A stretch of DNA of 64,000 bases from Firmicutes bacterium HGW-Firmicutes-9 (GCA_002841395.1 PGZM01000006.1:62001-126000); one strand, 5' to 3'. Positions 17,357-29,351 are shown, numbered from the stretch's first letter. The notes: a model not told the origin generated them from the sequence alone. Numbers and translations: made by a program.

Positions 17357-18136
17357 ATGTACGAAGAAATCACAAATTCACTTCTTGTTGCTGCAAGGAA
17401 CGATTTTATTTTCTATGCCTTAGCCGAAATGCTAGTAGGCATCGGGTTATTTTTTCTATATAGATTTTTTCGCAGGCGCGATGGTCAAGTATACTTTAGA
17501 AACAAATTTTACGGTGCCTTTGTATTTTTCATTATTTTGAATATTCACATGTTGGTTTGCTTAGGGAGTTCGTCGATTAAGCTAGTTGAAACAATGACAG
17601 ATATACATTCCGGGGAGGTTGCTCATATTGTTGGCATTCTTGAGGAAAAAAACAGTGTTTGCACAAGCAAGCAAGCACGAAAACTAACGGTTGACGATAC
17701 CAAGCTACTTGATGATGGCACCAATGTTTGGATTCAATGGATGGTTGGACAGGAATACGATATTACATATTTGAAACATTCAGGAACCGTTTTAAATGCC
17801 ACAGTTACCCTTAACGAGATAATACCCGAAGGCTCAGCGGTTGATCACTATATATTAAACAAGTTAGGCGTTGTCGCTGAAGATCATGTAACTCATATTA
17901 TGAAAGTGAATGATATTGCTGTACGCTATTTACGTGCTTATCTTTCTTATGTACATCCCGAAGAATGGGAGAATCTGTCAAAGGAGGGACTTTATGCTTA
18001 CGGTTATTTAAATCTTGAGAGGGGATTGTTTTTTGTTGAAGCATATTCATGTGACGAAAACATAACACAACATGCTCACATCGTTCTCGATCAGGAAAAA
18101 TTTGAGCCTTTGTATTTGTGGATAGAAGCAAATTGA
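17357..18136 (+). CDS. Unknown membrane-anchored protein in an AT-rich segment
   Basis: About 259 residues, not recognised. Two hydrophobic helices are seen (FIFYALAEMLVGIGLFFLYR and AFVFFIILNIHMLVCLG), then about 150 soluble residues with a beta-rich stretch (WIQWMVGQEYDITYLKHSG) and an acidic end. The ATG at 17357 follows AGGAAA with good spacing; an in-frame TTG at 17216 would add 47 residues and has no ribosome site. Base composition and codon use are clearly more AT-rich than the flanking genes, which suggests transfer or weak constraint. It is probably co-transcribed with the next gene. Confidence 0.6.
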   Translation: MYEEITNSLLVAARNDFIFYALAEMLVGIGLFFLYRFFRRRDGQVYFRNKFYGAFVFFIILNIHMLVCLGSSSIKLVETMTDIHSGEVAHIVGILEEKNSVCTSKQARKLTVDDTKLLDDGTNVWIQWMVGQEYDITYLKHSGTVLNATVTLNEIIPEGSAVDHYILNKLGVVAEDHVTHIMKVNDIAVRYLRAYLSYVHPEEWENLSKEGLYAYGYLNLERGLFFVEAYSCDENITQHAHIVLDQEKFEPLYLWIEAN

Positions 18137-18182
18137 AGTAAATAATTTACTGCAAATCAATAAGATCGAAGGAATCTATACA

Positions 18183-18680
18183 ATGATAATTACGAAAGCA
18201 AGCTTTCACGTTGAAACCTCACTATCCGAGTATCAGGTAGAGGAATTGCTAAAAGAAAACATTGCAAAACAAACGCCGGGTTTCTGGCTTTGGAGTCGAG
18301 AGGGGTTCATGGGGAAGCTTAACACGGAAAGAAGAGAGTTTGAGTTTGCAGATTTTTATTGGAAAGAGAAATGCACAATTGTGAAGGGCAATTATACTAC
18401 GGATGAAGCGCTAGGCACGACGATTCATTTTGATATTCAATGGGCGTTTTTTGAATATTTCAGATTCGTTTTTAGCTCATTGGCAGTCGTGATTTTCCTT
18501 TTTATTTGTTCTGCGCGGTTAGCTCCTCTGCCGATTGGAGTTTTGATTGCATGGCCTGTGATCGTGTTTGCTTTCTTGGGGGTAAAAATTGGTTTCAATT
18601 ATATCCTGAGTATCAAACGTACGAAAGCGAAGCTAATAGGCTTATTTAAGGCGAATGTCCGAAGCGTAATGGAGGACTAA
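18183..18680 (+). CDS. Unknown two-helix membrane protein in an AT-rich segment
   Basis: A 165-residue protein not recognised. The first 95 residues look soluble (FHVETSLSEYQVEELLKENI, then FWLWSREGFMGKL). Two helices follow at about 98-118 and 123-142, and the tail is basic. An AAGGAA site lies shortly before the ATG. It shares the AT-rich codon use of the gene 47 bases upstream, and a terminator follows, so the two form an isolated pair. No function can be suggested. Confidence 0.6.
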   Translation: MIITKASFHVETSLSEYQVEELLKENIAKQTPGFWLWSREGFMGKLNTERREFEFADFYWKEKCTIVKGNYTTDEALGTTIHFDIQWAFFEYFRFVFSSLAVVIFLFICSARLAPLPIGVLIAWPVIVFAFLGVKIGFNYILSIKRTKAKLIGLFKANVRSVMED

Positions 18681-18795
18681 ACTCTTTCTAAGAACCACTG
18701 CCGACATCTTGTTGTTATTGGCTTGTTATCGGTTATAAACCGCCTGATTGTCGAACAAATTGTAGCTTTGGGCATGACATGTATATCGTTCAATC

Positions 18796-18816
18796 GCCGG
18801 CTCTGCCGGCCTTTTT
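18796..18816 (+). terminator. Terminator of the AT-rich gene pair
   Basis: GCCGGC, a three-base loop, then GCCGGC and CTTTTT. It separates this pair from the recF operon. Confidence 0.7.
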
Positions 18817-18940
18817 GTTATAGCGTAAACGAAAAGCGATCCCACGCATCAGAACCCTCAATTATTCGCATAAAAACCATACAATTCCACCCCAAAACAC
18901 CATTTCTTTTCTATAATATATATACAGAGGTGAGAATTTG

Positions 18941-18949
18941 TGCTATACT
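18941..18949 (+). promoter_or_regulatory. Extended -10 promoter of recF-remB-gyrB-gyrA
   Basis: TGC precedes TATACT about 25 bases before the recF start. A TATAAT at 18912-18917 could be a second -10. Neither has a good -35 box. Confidence 0.5.
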
Positions 18950-18973
18950 TATGTGTAATAAATTAGGGGAAGT

Positions 18974-20086
18974 TTGAGCAGCGTCTGCATGCGCGTTACC
19001 GGCCTACGCCTCGTCAATTTCAGAAATTACCCGTCTCTCTCCCTGCGTCCGGATGCGGGGCTTTGCGTACTGACGGGTGAAAACGCGGCGGGCAAGACCA
19101 ACGTGCTGGAGTCGCTCTTTTTATGCTCTCTCGGCCGCAGTCACCGCACGGTGCGCGACGGCGAAATGGTGCGCGCGGGCGAGCTCTTCGCGAGCGTCGC
19201 GGTCGATGTAGACACGCGCGGCGGCCCGCGCAGAATTGAATGCAAGCTCTTTCCCGGCGAGCGCAAGAAGATCACCATCGACGGCGCGCCGATCTCCCGC
19301 TCGGGCGAACTACTCGGCTGTCTCAACGTGGTTATGTTTGCTCCCGAAGATCTCTCCCTCGTGAAAGACGGCCCGGGCGAGCGCAGGCGTTTCCTGGATA
19401 TGGCGATCTCGCAGCTGCGGCCATCGTACTATTACACCCTCCAGCAATACAACAACGCGCTCAAGCAGCGAAACGCCCTCCTGAAAGACCCGGACGGGCT
19501 GGACTACGACGCGCTGGAGAGTTGGGACGAGCAGCTTGCCGTCCTCGGCGCTTCGATCATCCTCAACCGCACGGAGCTGACCGACCGACTGAGCGAAATC
19601 GCCACGGAACAGCACGAGACGCTTTCCGACGGCGCGGAAACGCTAAAGGTAGAATATGAACCCAACGTCGCGCCGCAGTCCTCTAGCGACCTTGCGAAAA
19701 CCCTGCGCCTTGCACTCTCGGACACGGCGGAGCGGGATGTCTACCGCGGCAACACCTCGGTAGGGCCGCACAGGGACGATCTGGGGCTGAAGGTCAGCGG
19801 GACGGATGTGCGCGTCTACGGCTCGCAGGGGCAGCAGCGCACGACGGTGTTGAGCCTCAAACTCGCGCAGCTGGAGATTCTCCGCGCGGAGAAAGAGGAT
19901 TCACCGATTCTTCTGCTGGACGACGTGTTCAGCGAGCTCGACCGCAACCGGCAGAAGATGCTGCTCATCGCAGCGCAGGACTGCCAGACGTTTTTAACGT
20001 GCACACACCTCGAAGAGGTCGCAGGCGCGGGCGTCGAGCAGATGCAGGTCTATCAGGTGGCGAACCGCCGCGTGGTGGAACTGTAA
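18974..20086 (+). CDS. recF: DNA replication and repair protein RecF
   Basis: A 370-residue SMC-like ATPase that helps load RecA at single-strand gaps. Walker A is GENAAGKTN (about residue 36), the ABC signature is YGSQGQQRTTVLSLKLAQ, and Walker B is SPILLLDDVFSELD, all in family order. The start is a TTG five bases after an AGGGGA site; the ATG at 18989 is the alternative. RecF usually follows dnaA-dnaN directly, but here an AT-rich orphan pair and a terminator lie upstream. remB begins 22 bases downstream. Confidence 0.95.
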   Translation: MSSVCMRVTGLRLVNFRNYPSLSLRPDAGLCVLTGENAAGKTNVLESLFLCSLGRSHRTVRDGEMVRAGELFASVAVDVDTRGGPRRIECKLFPGERKKITIDGAPISRSGELLGCLNVVMFAPEDLSLVKDGPGERRRFLDMAISQLRPSYYYTLQQYNNALKQRNALLKDPDGLDYDALESWDEQLAVLGASIILNRTELTDRLSEIATEQHETLSDGAETLKVEYEPNVAPQSSSDLAKTLRLALSDTAERDVYRGNTSVGPHRDDLGLKVSGTDVRVYGSQGQQRTTVLSLKLAQLEILRAEKEDSPILLLDDVFSELDRNRQKMLLIAAQDCQTFLTCTHLEEVAGAGVEQMQVYQVANRRVVEL

Positions 20087-20107
20087 CGAAACAAGAGAGG
20101 CAAGAAG

Positions 20108-20410
20108 ATGCAGCTGCATATCGGCGCGGACGTGAGCATTCCGCTGGACAAGATTTTATTCGTGATCAACGAAACGGGCATGACGCCGCCGACGCGGGCG
20201 TTCATCGAAAAGGCGCGCAAGGAGCGCAGGTTTACGCCCTGTGCGGGCAAGCCGAAATCCTACGTCGTGCTCAAGGAACGCGGCAGGGAGCGCGTGTTTG
20301 CCTCCCACATCGCGTCCGCGACGCTGGAGAAACGCTGGAAGAGCGAAATCAGCAGGGAGTATCTCAACGAGGTTGCGGTGTTGACGATCTCCGACGCGGA
20401 ACAAGGGTAA
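20108..20410 (+). CDS. remB: RemB/YaaB-like DUF370 regulatory protein
   Basis: A 100-residue protein starting MQLHIGADVSIPLDKILFVI, which matches the DUF370 (RemA/RemB) family and B. subtilis YaaB (RemB). RemA is a DNA-binding activator of biofilm matrix genes; the role of RemB is less clear. The position between recF and gyrB is the same as in Bacillus and supports orthology. The basic C-terminal half (KSYVVLKERGRERVF) is part of the family pattern. An AGAGG site precedes the ATG. Confidence 0.88.
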   Translation: MQLHIGADVSIPLDKILFVINETGMTPPTRAFIEKARKERRFTPCAGKPKSYVVLKERGRERVFASHIASATLEKRWKSEISREYLNEVAVLTISDAEQG

Positions 20411-20469
20411 CAGGGAAGATACGCCTTTGCCGCAGCGCGGCAGATGCCTTAAAACAAGACATGGCATGA

Positions 20470-22461
<1,992 letters not shown>

Positions 22462-22492
22462 GGCAAGCGAAGAGAGAATTGAGAGTAGAAGT

Positions 22493-25060
22493 ATGGAAGA
22501 AAAAGATACAACAATCTTAACCCCGACGCCGACGGTGACGACCAACCGCATCTTGCCCATCAAGCTTGAGGCGGAGATGAAGAAGAGCTTCATCGCCTAT
22601 GCGATGGCGGTCATCATCAACCGCGCCCTGCCGGATGTGCGCGACGGTCTCAAACCCGTCCACCGCCGCATCCTCTATTCGATGGACGAGCTGGGCTTAC
22701 AGCCTGACAAACCTTTTCGTAAGAGCGCGCGTATCGTCGGCGACTGCCTGGGCAAATACCATCCCCACGGCGACAGCTCGGTCTACGACGCGATGGTGCG
22801 TTTGGCGCAGGATTTCTCCACGCGCTATATGCTCGTGGAGGGTCATGGCAACTTCGGCAGCGTGGACGGTGACAGCGCGGCAGCCATGCGTTACACCGAA
22901 GCAAGGCTTTCTAAGATGTCCAGCGAGATGATGGCGGATATCGAAAAAGACACCGTCGACTTTATCCCGAACTTTGACGAAACGCTCATGCAGCCTAGCG
23001 TGCTGCCGAGCCGTTTTCCGAATATCCTCGTCAATGGTTCCGGCGGCATCGCCGTCGGTATGGCGACGAACATCCCGCCGCACAACCTCGGCGAAACAAT
23101 CGACGCGCTCTGCGCCTTGATCGACGATCCCGACATCGACAACGACGCGCTGATGCAGGTGCTGCCCGGCCCGGATTTCCCGACCGGCGGCATTATCATG
23201 GGGCTTAGCGGCATCGCGAGCGCCTACCGCACCGGCAGAGGCAGGATCATCGTGCGTGCGCGCGCAGAGATCGAAGCCTACAGCGCGGGCAAGAGCCGCA
23301 TCATCATCACGGAGCTGCCGTATCAGGTCAACAAAGCGCGTCTGGTCGAGCGCATCGCGGAACTCGTGCACGAAAAACGGGTCGAAGGCATCTCCGACCT
23401 GCGTGACGAGACTGATCGCACGGGCATGCGCGTGGTCATCGAGCTCAAGAAGGACGTCAACGCGAACGTCATCTTAAACCAGCTGTATAAGCACACGGAT
23501 TTGCAGACCACGTTCGGCGTGATCATGCTCATGCTCGTGGACGGCGAGCCCAAGGTTCTGCCGCTTCGTGACGTGCTGTATTATTATCTGGAGCACCAGA
23601 AGACCGTCGTCACCCGCCGCACGACCTATGATCTCAACCGCGCGAAAGAGCGGCTGCATATTCTCGAAGGCCTGATCATCGCGCTCGACAACATCGACGA
23701 GATCGTAGACCTCATCAAGAAGAGCGGAAGCCCGGCGGAAGCACGGCAGAAGTTGATCGACCGCTTCAGCCTTTCCGAGCGGCAGGCGCAGGCGATCCTC
23801 GATATGCGCCTCCAACGCTTGACGGGACTCGAACGCGACAAGATCATGGACGAAGACCGCATGCTCCGCGAACGCGTGAGTTACCTGCAGAGCATTCTGG
23901 ATGACGAAGGCAAGCTGCTCGGCATCATCAAAGAAGAAGCGCTCGTCATCAAGGACAAGCACAGCGATAAGCGCCGTACCGAGATCACGCAGATGATCGA
24001 CGACATTGATCTCGACGACGTGATTCAAGAAGAGGACATGGCGGTTACCATGACCCACTTCGGCTATATCAAGCGTCTCACGCCGGACACCTACCGCGCG
24101 CAGAACCGCGGCGGACGCGGCGTCATCGGCCAGGGCACGCATGAGGAAGACTTTGTGGAGCGGCTGTTTGTCACCAGTACGCACAGCAACATCCTCTTCT
24201 TTACCAACCTCGGTCGCGCGTTTAAGAAGAAATGCTATGCGATTCCCGAAGCGGGCAGAAACGCGAAAGGCATGCCGATCGTCAACCTGCTGCAGTTGGG
24301 TGAAGGCGAAAAGGTCACCGCGATGTTCCCCGTTATGGGGGAAGGCACGGAAGGCTATCTTGTGATGGCGACTCGCGCCGGCATCATCAAAAAGACGCCG
24401 GTCAGCGACCTGCAAAACATCCGCAAAGGCGGCCTCATCGTGCAGAGCCTGCGCGAAGGGGATGCGCTGATCGCGGTGGAATACAGCATGGGCGACGACG
24501 AGTTCATCATCGCGAGCCGCAAGGGCAAGTGTGTCCGCTTTGCGGAGGACGACGTGCGTCCCATGGGCAGAACCGCGATGGGCGTTCGCAGCATCAATCT
24601 CTCCGATGACGACGAAGTGGTCGATATGGTCAAGGTCGTCAAGGGCGGAAACGTGCTGACCGTTACCGAGCTCGGTATGGGCAAGCGCACGCCGGAAGAC
24701 CAGTACCCCGTGCATCATCGCGGCGGCAAGGGTGTTCTTGCGACGCAGCTGACCGAAAAGACGGGCGATCTTGCGTGCCTGAAGATGACATCGGACGGTG
24801 AGGATGTCATGCTGATTCGTGACGACGGCACCATCATCCGCCTGCCGCTGGATCAGGTAAACATCATCTCGCGTAACACGCAGGGCGTCAGGCTCATGCG
24901 CGTGGACGAAGGCACCCGCGTGGTGTCGGTCGAGATCGTGCCGCATGCGGAGGATGAGGAAGAAGCGATTGAAGGCGAAGTCGAGCAGACGGAGCCCGAA
25001 TCCGCAGAGACCGAAGCTGTGGAAACCGAAGCCGGAGCGCCGGAGCAAGTAAACGAATAA
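22493..25060 (+). CDS. gyrA: DNA gyrase subunit A
   Basis: The 855-residue breakage-reunion subunit of gyrase. [19 protein letters not shown] opens the winged-helix region, and the catalytic tyrosine lies in [12 protein letters not shown] (about residue 134). The quinolone-resistance region reads [18 protein letters not shown], with Ser-Val at the positions equivalent to E. coli 83-84. The C-terminal beta-pinwheel carries the GyrA box as QNRGGRG, where most gyrases have QRRGGRG. The last 40 residues are a Glu-rich acidic tail ([15 protein letters not shown]), as in many Firmicutes. A terminator follows. Confidence 0.97.
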   Translation: MEEKDTTILTPTPTVTTNRILPIKLEAEMKKSFIAYAMAVIINRALPDVRDGLKPVHRRILYSMDELGLQPDKPFRKSARIVGDCLGKYHPHGDSSVYDAMVRLAQDFSTRYMLVEGHGNFGSVDGDSAAAMRYTEARLSKMSSEMMADIEKDTVDFIPNFDETLMQPSVLPSRFPNILVNGSGGIAVGMATNIPPHNLGETIDALCALIDDPDIDNDALMQVLPGPDFPTGGIIMGLSGIASAYRTGRGRIIVRARAEIEAYSAGKSRIIITELPYQVNKARLVERIAELVHEKRVEGISDLRDETDRTGMRVVIELKKDVNANVILNQLYKHTDLQTTFGVIMLMLVDGEPKVLPLRDVLYYYLEHQKTVVTRRTTYDLNRAKERLHILEGLIIALDNIDEIVDLIKKSGSPAEARQKLIDRFSLSERQAQAILDMRLQRLTGLERDKIMDEDRMLRERVSYLQSILDDEGKLLGIIKEEALVIKDKHSDKRRTEITQMIDDIDLDDVIQEEDMAVTMTHFGYIKRLTPDTYRAQNRGGRGVIGQGTHEEDFVERLFVTSTHSNILFFTNLGRAFKKKCYAIPEAGRNAKGMPIVNLLQLGEGEKVTAMFPVMGEGTEGYLVMATRAGIIKKTPVSDLQNIRKGGLIVQSLREGDALIAVEYSMGDDEFIIASRKGKCVRFAEDDVRPMGRTAMGVRSINLSDDDEVVDMVKVVKGGNVLTVTELGMGKRTPEDQYPVHHRGGKGVLATQLTEKTGDLACLKMTSDGEDVMLIRDDGTIIRLPLDQVNIISRNTQGVRLMRVDEGTRVVSVEIVPHAEDEEEAIEGEVEQTEPESAETEAVETEAGAPEQVNE

Positions 25061-25069
25061 CAAACCAGA

Positions 25070-25102
25070 GGGTTCCGCGAACAAACGCGGAACCCTTTTT
25101 TT
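25070..25102 (+). terminator. Terminator of recF-remB-gyrB-gyrA
   Basis: A ten-base stem (GGGTTCCGCG with CGCGGAACCC) and a six-base loop are followed by seven T. Confidence 0.93.
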
Positions 25103-25162
25103 GACTGACAGACGAGACAAGTTGTGATATCGTAGAGGGGAAATAATTCGCAGGAGCAAACG

Positions 25163-25672
25163 ATGAAACGAGCGATCGTTCTTTTTCCTAAGTTCAGTAA
25201 TATCGAAGCCATTCAAGCCGTGCGGGAGCGCTTTGATCCACTTGCGAATTATATCGCCCCTCATATCACGCTCGTGTTTCCGTTTGAGAGCACTCTTTCG
25301 ACGGTGGAACTCAAGGCGCACTTGCGCCATACGCTCGCGGGCATGAAACAGTTTGCTGTTAGCCTAAGCGGTGTCACGGGCGACTTTCGGGACGGCTATC
25401 TGTTTCTGAATGTGAAGCAGGGAAACGATAACATCATCGACCTGCACGACAGGCTCTACAGCGGTGCGCTGGAACCGTTTCTGTTTCGCAAGGTGACATA
25501 TTGCCCACACATCACCGTGGGAAGAGTTGAAGAACCGTCAGCGTTTGATCTGGCGTTGGAGGAGCTTGCGGACTTTCAGGAACGCTTTGTAGCCGAGATC
25601 GACAAGGTCTATGTCGAGAACATCGATTCAGGCGATCGATCGTCGATCGAGCTGATTTTTGATTTGGAGTAG
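25163..25672 (+). CDS. 2'-5' RNA ligase / 2H phosphoesterase family protein
   Basis: A 169-residue protein with the two HxT motifs that define the 2H phosphoesterase fold: PHITLVFPF (about residue 33) and CPHITVGRV (about residue 115). Members hydrolyse or ligate 2',5' or 2',3'-cyclic phosphodiester bonds; the bacterial YjcG/ThpR type is close in size. The substrate cannot be told from sequence. It has its own AGGAG-like site and stands alone after the gyrase operon. Confidence 0.8.
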   Translation: MKRAIVLFPKFSNIEAIQAVRERFDPLANYIAPHITLVFPFESTLSTVELKAHLRHTLAGMKQFAVSLSGVTGDFRDGYLFLNVKQGNDNIIDLHDRLYSGALEPFLFRKVTYCPHITVGRVEEPSAFDLALEELADFQERFVAEIDKVYVENIDSGDRSSIELIFDLE

Positions 25673-25826
25673 TTAAACGCCTCGACTCTTCAAATCTTAC
25701 ATGCAAAAATATCAACTCATACTTTGAAAAGTAATGTTATTGTCAGCTCCAGAGCAATAGCAAATCAGAGAAAAGTAAAACCTTGCTATAAACCATCTGA
25801 TCCGGCATTTTCACGCGTGAACTTCC

Positions 25827-25855
25827 TTGTTCGGCACTTTTGCCAGTGCTATACT
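25827..25855 (+). promoter_or_regulatory. Promoter of the interrupted MFS transporter
   Basis: TTGTTC and TATACT are exactly 17 bases apart, about 60 bases upstream of the likely start codon. The promoter and the GGAGGAG ribosome site are both intact. Confidence 0.75.
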
Positions 25856-25913
25856 GCAATCAGTTCTCATTCTTTTTCGATCAAAATTTGAATATGGAGG
25901 AGTGAGTGATTTT

Positions 25914-27548
25914 ATGCGACAGCGCGATCTAAGTAAGCGATTCACCAAACAGGAGAAGAGCTGGATCTTCTACGATTGGGCCAACTCCGTCTATGCAACC
26001 AACATCATGGCGGTCATTTTCCCGATCTAGTACGCAAGCATGGCGGGCGACCTCGGCAACAAATGGTGGGGCATCGGCGTCTCGATCGCCTCGCTGATCG
26101 GTGCGGTGATCGCGCCTACGCTTGGCGCGCTTGCGGACTTTAAGGGCAACAAGAAAAAGCTCTTGTTCGCGTTCATCCTCATCGGTGCGCTGGCAACCGC
26201 GGTGCTCGCGTTTGTGAGCGACTGGAAATGGATGCTCATCGGCTACGTGATCTCGCACATCGGCTTTTCCGGCTCGTGCGTGTTCTATGATTCGTTCCTC
26301 ACGGACGTGACCACCGAGGAGCGCATGGATCGCGTGTCCAGCTGGGGCTACGCGATGGGTTATATCGGCGGCAGCACGATTCCGTTCGTGATCTCGATTG
26401 CGATCATGCTGCTCAACGACTACAACGCGTTCTCGATGAAGTTCGCGATCCTGATCGTCACCGTCTGGTGGCTGGTGTTCTCGATCCCGATTCTCAAGAA
26501 CGTCAAGCAGGTGCACTACGTTGAAACCCCGCCGAGCGAGCTCGCGAAGCACGCCTTCCGTAACCTCTGGGATACGATGAAGCGCTGCGTGAACAACAAG
26601 GGGCTCTTCATCTACCTGATTGCGTACTTCCTCTACATCGACGGTGTGGGCGCTGTCATCTCGCTCGCGACCAACTATGGCGCGACGCTTGGCCTCGGTA
26701 CCACGGGTATGATTCTCGCGCTGCTGGTGACGCAGCTTGTCGCGGCGCCCTGCGCGATTCTCTTTAGTAAGCTTAGCGGCAAGTTCGGCGCGATACGGAT
26801 GATCATTGCGGCGATTGCGATGTATTTCGTGATCTGCGGTGTGGGCTTCTTTATGGGGCGATTGGTCGAGCCGTATCAGCTCGACCTCGTCAGCACCACG
26901 CGCCAGACGATCACGGAGCAAGGTGTGACATTCACTGATAAGGAAGATCAGAAAGCCTGGGAGACGCTTTCGCGCGACTATGTCGAGGACATGCGAGCCG
27001 CGCTTTCGGCGGAGGATCGCGTTGCGGCGTTTGATGAAGTGACAGCCGTTCTCGCGAGCAAGGCGCAAGACCCAGCGGGCGTGAGCTACTCGTTTGCGAG
27101 CGATGATTCTCGCGCTACGGCGACAAACGCCATCATGAACGTCGGCAAAGCGCTGGACGTCTACGCGCAGGACACGCAGAAACAAACCGACTACAACGGC
27201 GCAAAAACCACCGCAACCGCGCTCTTCTGGGTGCTCGCGGTGCTGGTCGGCACCGTGCAGGGCGGAATTCAGGCGCTGTCCCGCTCCTATTTCGGCAAGC
27301 TCGTGCCGCAGAAGAGAAGCGCGGAATACTTCGGCTTCTACGACGTGTTCGGTAAGTTTGCAACCGTCATAGGACCTCTGCTGTATGCGATGTTCTATTT
27401 CATGACTGATCGCGCGTCGATCGGTATCTTGAGTCTGCTGCTGCTGTTTGCAAGCGGAGGACTGTTGCTCATCTTTGGCCGAAAGGAACTCGCCAAGACA
27501 GAGATCGAGATGCGCGAAGCAAACGCGCGCATGCTGGCGGGAGAATAG
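25914..27548 (+). pseudogene. UMF1-type MFS transporter with one in-frame TAG
   Basis: The reading frame encodes an MFS transporter of the UMF1 (Atg22-like) type: KSWIFYDWANSVYATNIMAV near the N-terminus, about twelve helices, and a 150-residue extracytoplasmic or cytoplasmic insert before helix 8 (about residues 325-430). Codon 39 (26028-26030) is TAG, within FPI-stop-YASMAGD, where relatives have an aromatic or similar residue. The frame is otherwise open for 506 codons with no frameshift. Internal restart at the ATG at 26040 would lose part of helix 1. TAG is an ordinary stop elsewhere in the window, so recoding is unlikely. A recent nonsense mutation, a polymorphism or a sequence error are all possible. 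Confidence 0.75.
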
Positions 27549-27583
27549 CCTAAAAAGCAAGTTCTGCGGAAATACGCGGGATA

Positions 27584-27592
27584 TGCTATAAT
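27584..27592 (+). promoter_or_regulatory. Extended -10 promoter of the surface deacetylase cluster
   Basis: TGC precedes a perfect TATAAT, about 40 bases before the TTG start of the PIG-L gene. No clear -35 box is seen. Confidence 0.55.
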
Positions 27593-27630
27593 AACGGCAA
27601 ACGAACGCCGGACGGAGGAACACTCCCGAG

Positions 27631-29037
27631 TTGAAACCGACCAAATCCAACATACAGACGATATTGTTCGTCGGCGTGGCTGCGCTAATGCTTGCCGCGC
27701 CGACGATTTCGCTTGCAGAAAATTCATCCGCGCAGGACGTTACCGCGCTGTCGCAGTCCGCTACCAAAGAGGACGGAAGAGCGGTCAAGCGCACGCGTGA
27801 CGGTAAAGTCGAAACCTACGCAGAGTATGCATCAAACGAACCGTATTCGCTCGTTTGGGACGAGAGCGCGGGCGTGCGCACGGCGTACGTCAAGTGGTAC
27901 ACACTGCCCGATTATGCTATACTGGTGCAGTCGAGCGAAAACGGGGAGGAGCTCTCCCGCGAGACGATCCAACAACCAAACTATAACGACATCTACGCCA
28001 TTTTGCCGGAAGCGCGGTCGCTCACGATCCTCTGTGACAACGGGATGCAGATCGCGGAAGTGACGCTCTATTCCGAAGGCGCTTTGCTGGACGACATCCA
28101 CGACTGGCAGGCGCCGCTGGACAAGGCGGATCTATTGGTCGTCTCCGCGCATTGCGACGATGAGCTGATCTTCTTCGGCGGTACGATTCCGTATTATGCG
28201 GGGGAACAGAAGCTCGCGGTGCAGGTCGTCTACATGGCAAACGGCGACCGCGCGCGTGTGGACGAGGCGCTCAACGGGCTCTGGTACGCGGGCGTGCGCA
28301 ACTCTCCCGTGATTCTGCCGCTCAAGGACGTCTACACCGAGACGCTGCGGCTTGCGCTTCTCAATTGGGACGAACAGGATGCCACGCGCCTGCTGGTCGA
28401 GCAGATACGCCGCTTTCAGCCGGAGGTGATCGTAACGCACGATCTGAATGGCGAATACGGTCACGGCGCGCACATGGCGACGGCAACCTGCATGGTCAAC
28501 GCCGTGCCGCAGGCGGCAGATGCAACAGCGTTCCCCGATTCTGCCGCAGTCTATGGCGCATGGCAGACGCAGAAACTCTATCTGCACCTCTACCCGGACA
28601 ATCAGATCACGATGGACTGGAACCAGCCGCTTGAAGCGTTCGGCGGCATGACCGCGCTGGAGGCCGCGAACGAGGCATATCACATGCACGTCTCGCAGCT
28701 GGAATACCACAGCAATGTCTATGCAGATGGAGACTACAGCTCATCTCTCTACGGACTGGCTTATTCAGCGGTGGGACAAGATGAAACAAAGAACGATTTC
28801 TTCGAGCATGTCGATCCCGCGCGGCTGAGCAACTATGTTGCACCTACGTCGTCGCCAACGCCTGCCGCAACTGCGACACCAAATATCACACCCACGTCGG
28901 TGCAGACGGCGGAAATGGAGGAACCCATGCAGGCAAATAATGTATCGCTATTTCTCATCGCAGGCGGTTCCGCGTTTGTCGCTGCGTTTTCCGCCGCAGT
29001 CGCCGTCGTCTTGCTGCGAAAAAAGAAAAACAAGTAA
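27631..29037 (+). CDS. Surface-anchored PIG-L/LmbE-type deacetylase
   Basis: A 468-residue exported protein. A signal peptide ending near SLAEN is followed by a beta-rich region of about 120 residues, a PIG-L (GlcNAc-PI de-N-acetylase/LmbE) domain, a Thr/Pro linker and a C-terminal helix (about 440-462) with RKKKNK behind it. The zinc site is visible as AHCDDEL (residues 173-179; the usual form is AHPDDE) and THDLNGEYGHGAHM near 270-283. The domain removes N-acetyl groups from sugars, so a cell-surface glycan is the likely substrate. The start is a TTG 11 bases after GGAGGAA. It leads a three-gene cluster of similarly built proteins. Confidence 0.85.
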   Translation: MKPTKSNIQTILFVGVAALMLAAPTISLAENSSAQDVTALSQSATKEDGRAVKRTRDGKVETYAEYASNEPYSLVWDESAGVRTAYVKWYTLPDYAILVQSSENGEELSRETIQQPNYNDIYAILPEARSLTILCDNGMQIAEVTLYSEGALLDDIHDWQAPLDKADLLVVSAHCDDELIFFGGTIPYYAGEQKLAVQVVYMANGDRARVDEALNGLWYAGVRNSPVILPLKDVYTETLRLALLNWDEQDATRLLVEQIRRFQPEVIVTHDLNGEYGHGAHMATATCMVNAVPQAADATAFPDSAAVYGAWQTQKLYLHLYPDNQITMDWNQPLEAFGGMTALEAANEAYHMHVSQLEYHSNVYADGDYSSSLYGLAYSAVGQDETKNDFFEHVDPARLSNYVAPTSSPTPAATATPNITPTSVQTAEMEEPMQANNVSLFLIAGGSAFVAAFSAAVAVVLLRKKKNK

Positions 29038-29087
29038 TGCATAAAGCGTAATGTCTCCCAATAAATCATTGGAGAAGAGAACACCGC

Positions 29088-29351
29088 ATGAAGAAATACG
29101 TAGTTATGATTGTTTGTGCACTGTCGCTGCTGTTACTGCCTTCTGCCGCACTTGCCGAGAAAATCGAACCGGCTGAACATTTTGCATCGGCTGTGGTATT
29201 TGAGGTGCAGCAGGTAGGGCCAACGGATGGCCCGAAGTTTAACGAAGAGCAGAAGATGCAGCTGCGAGGCATCACAAGCATCTTATATGTCATACTCGCC
29301 GCGGGTGCTTTGATCGTGCTGAAAAAACAGAAAGATAAAAAAGGCAGCTGA
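29088..29351 (+). CDS. Very small secreted single-helix protein
   Basis: An 87-residue protein with a signal peptide (MKKYVVMIVCALSLLLLPSA, cut near ALAE), about 35 extracellular residues, one membrane helix (about 62-80) and a lysine-rich tail. Its first 30 residues resemble those of the 825-residue protein 54 bases downstream (shared CALSLL, LP, ALAE, then EP), and both end their first half with a helix and lysines. It may be a deleted remnant of a tandem copy or a small partner protein. I do not recognise a family. The ribosome site is GGAGAAGAG. Confidence 0.6.
   Translation: MKKYVVMIVCALSLLLLPSAALAEKIEPAEHFASAVVFEVQQVGPTDGPKFNEEQKMQLRGITSILYVILAAGALIVLKKQKDKKGS

Noticed and set aside
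18723-18977. Open frame of 84 codons before recF
   Set aside because: It spans a terminator and the recF promoter, has no ribosome site and no protein-like pattern.
23474-25330. Long minus-strand open frame of about 618 codons over gyrA
   Set aside because: It is antisense to a certain gyrA, is His/Arg/Asp-rich and has no ribosome site; a GC-rich shadow.
26028-26030. TAG as a recoded sense codon (for example pyrrolysine)
   Set aside because: TAG ends several genes here, such as the 1159-2163 gene and ktrB, and no downstream recoding element was seen.
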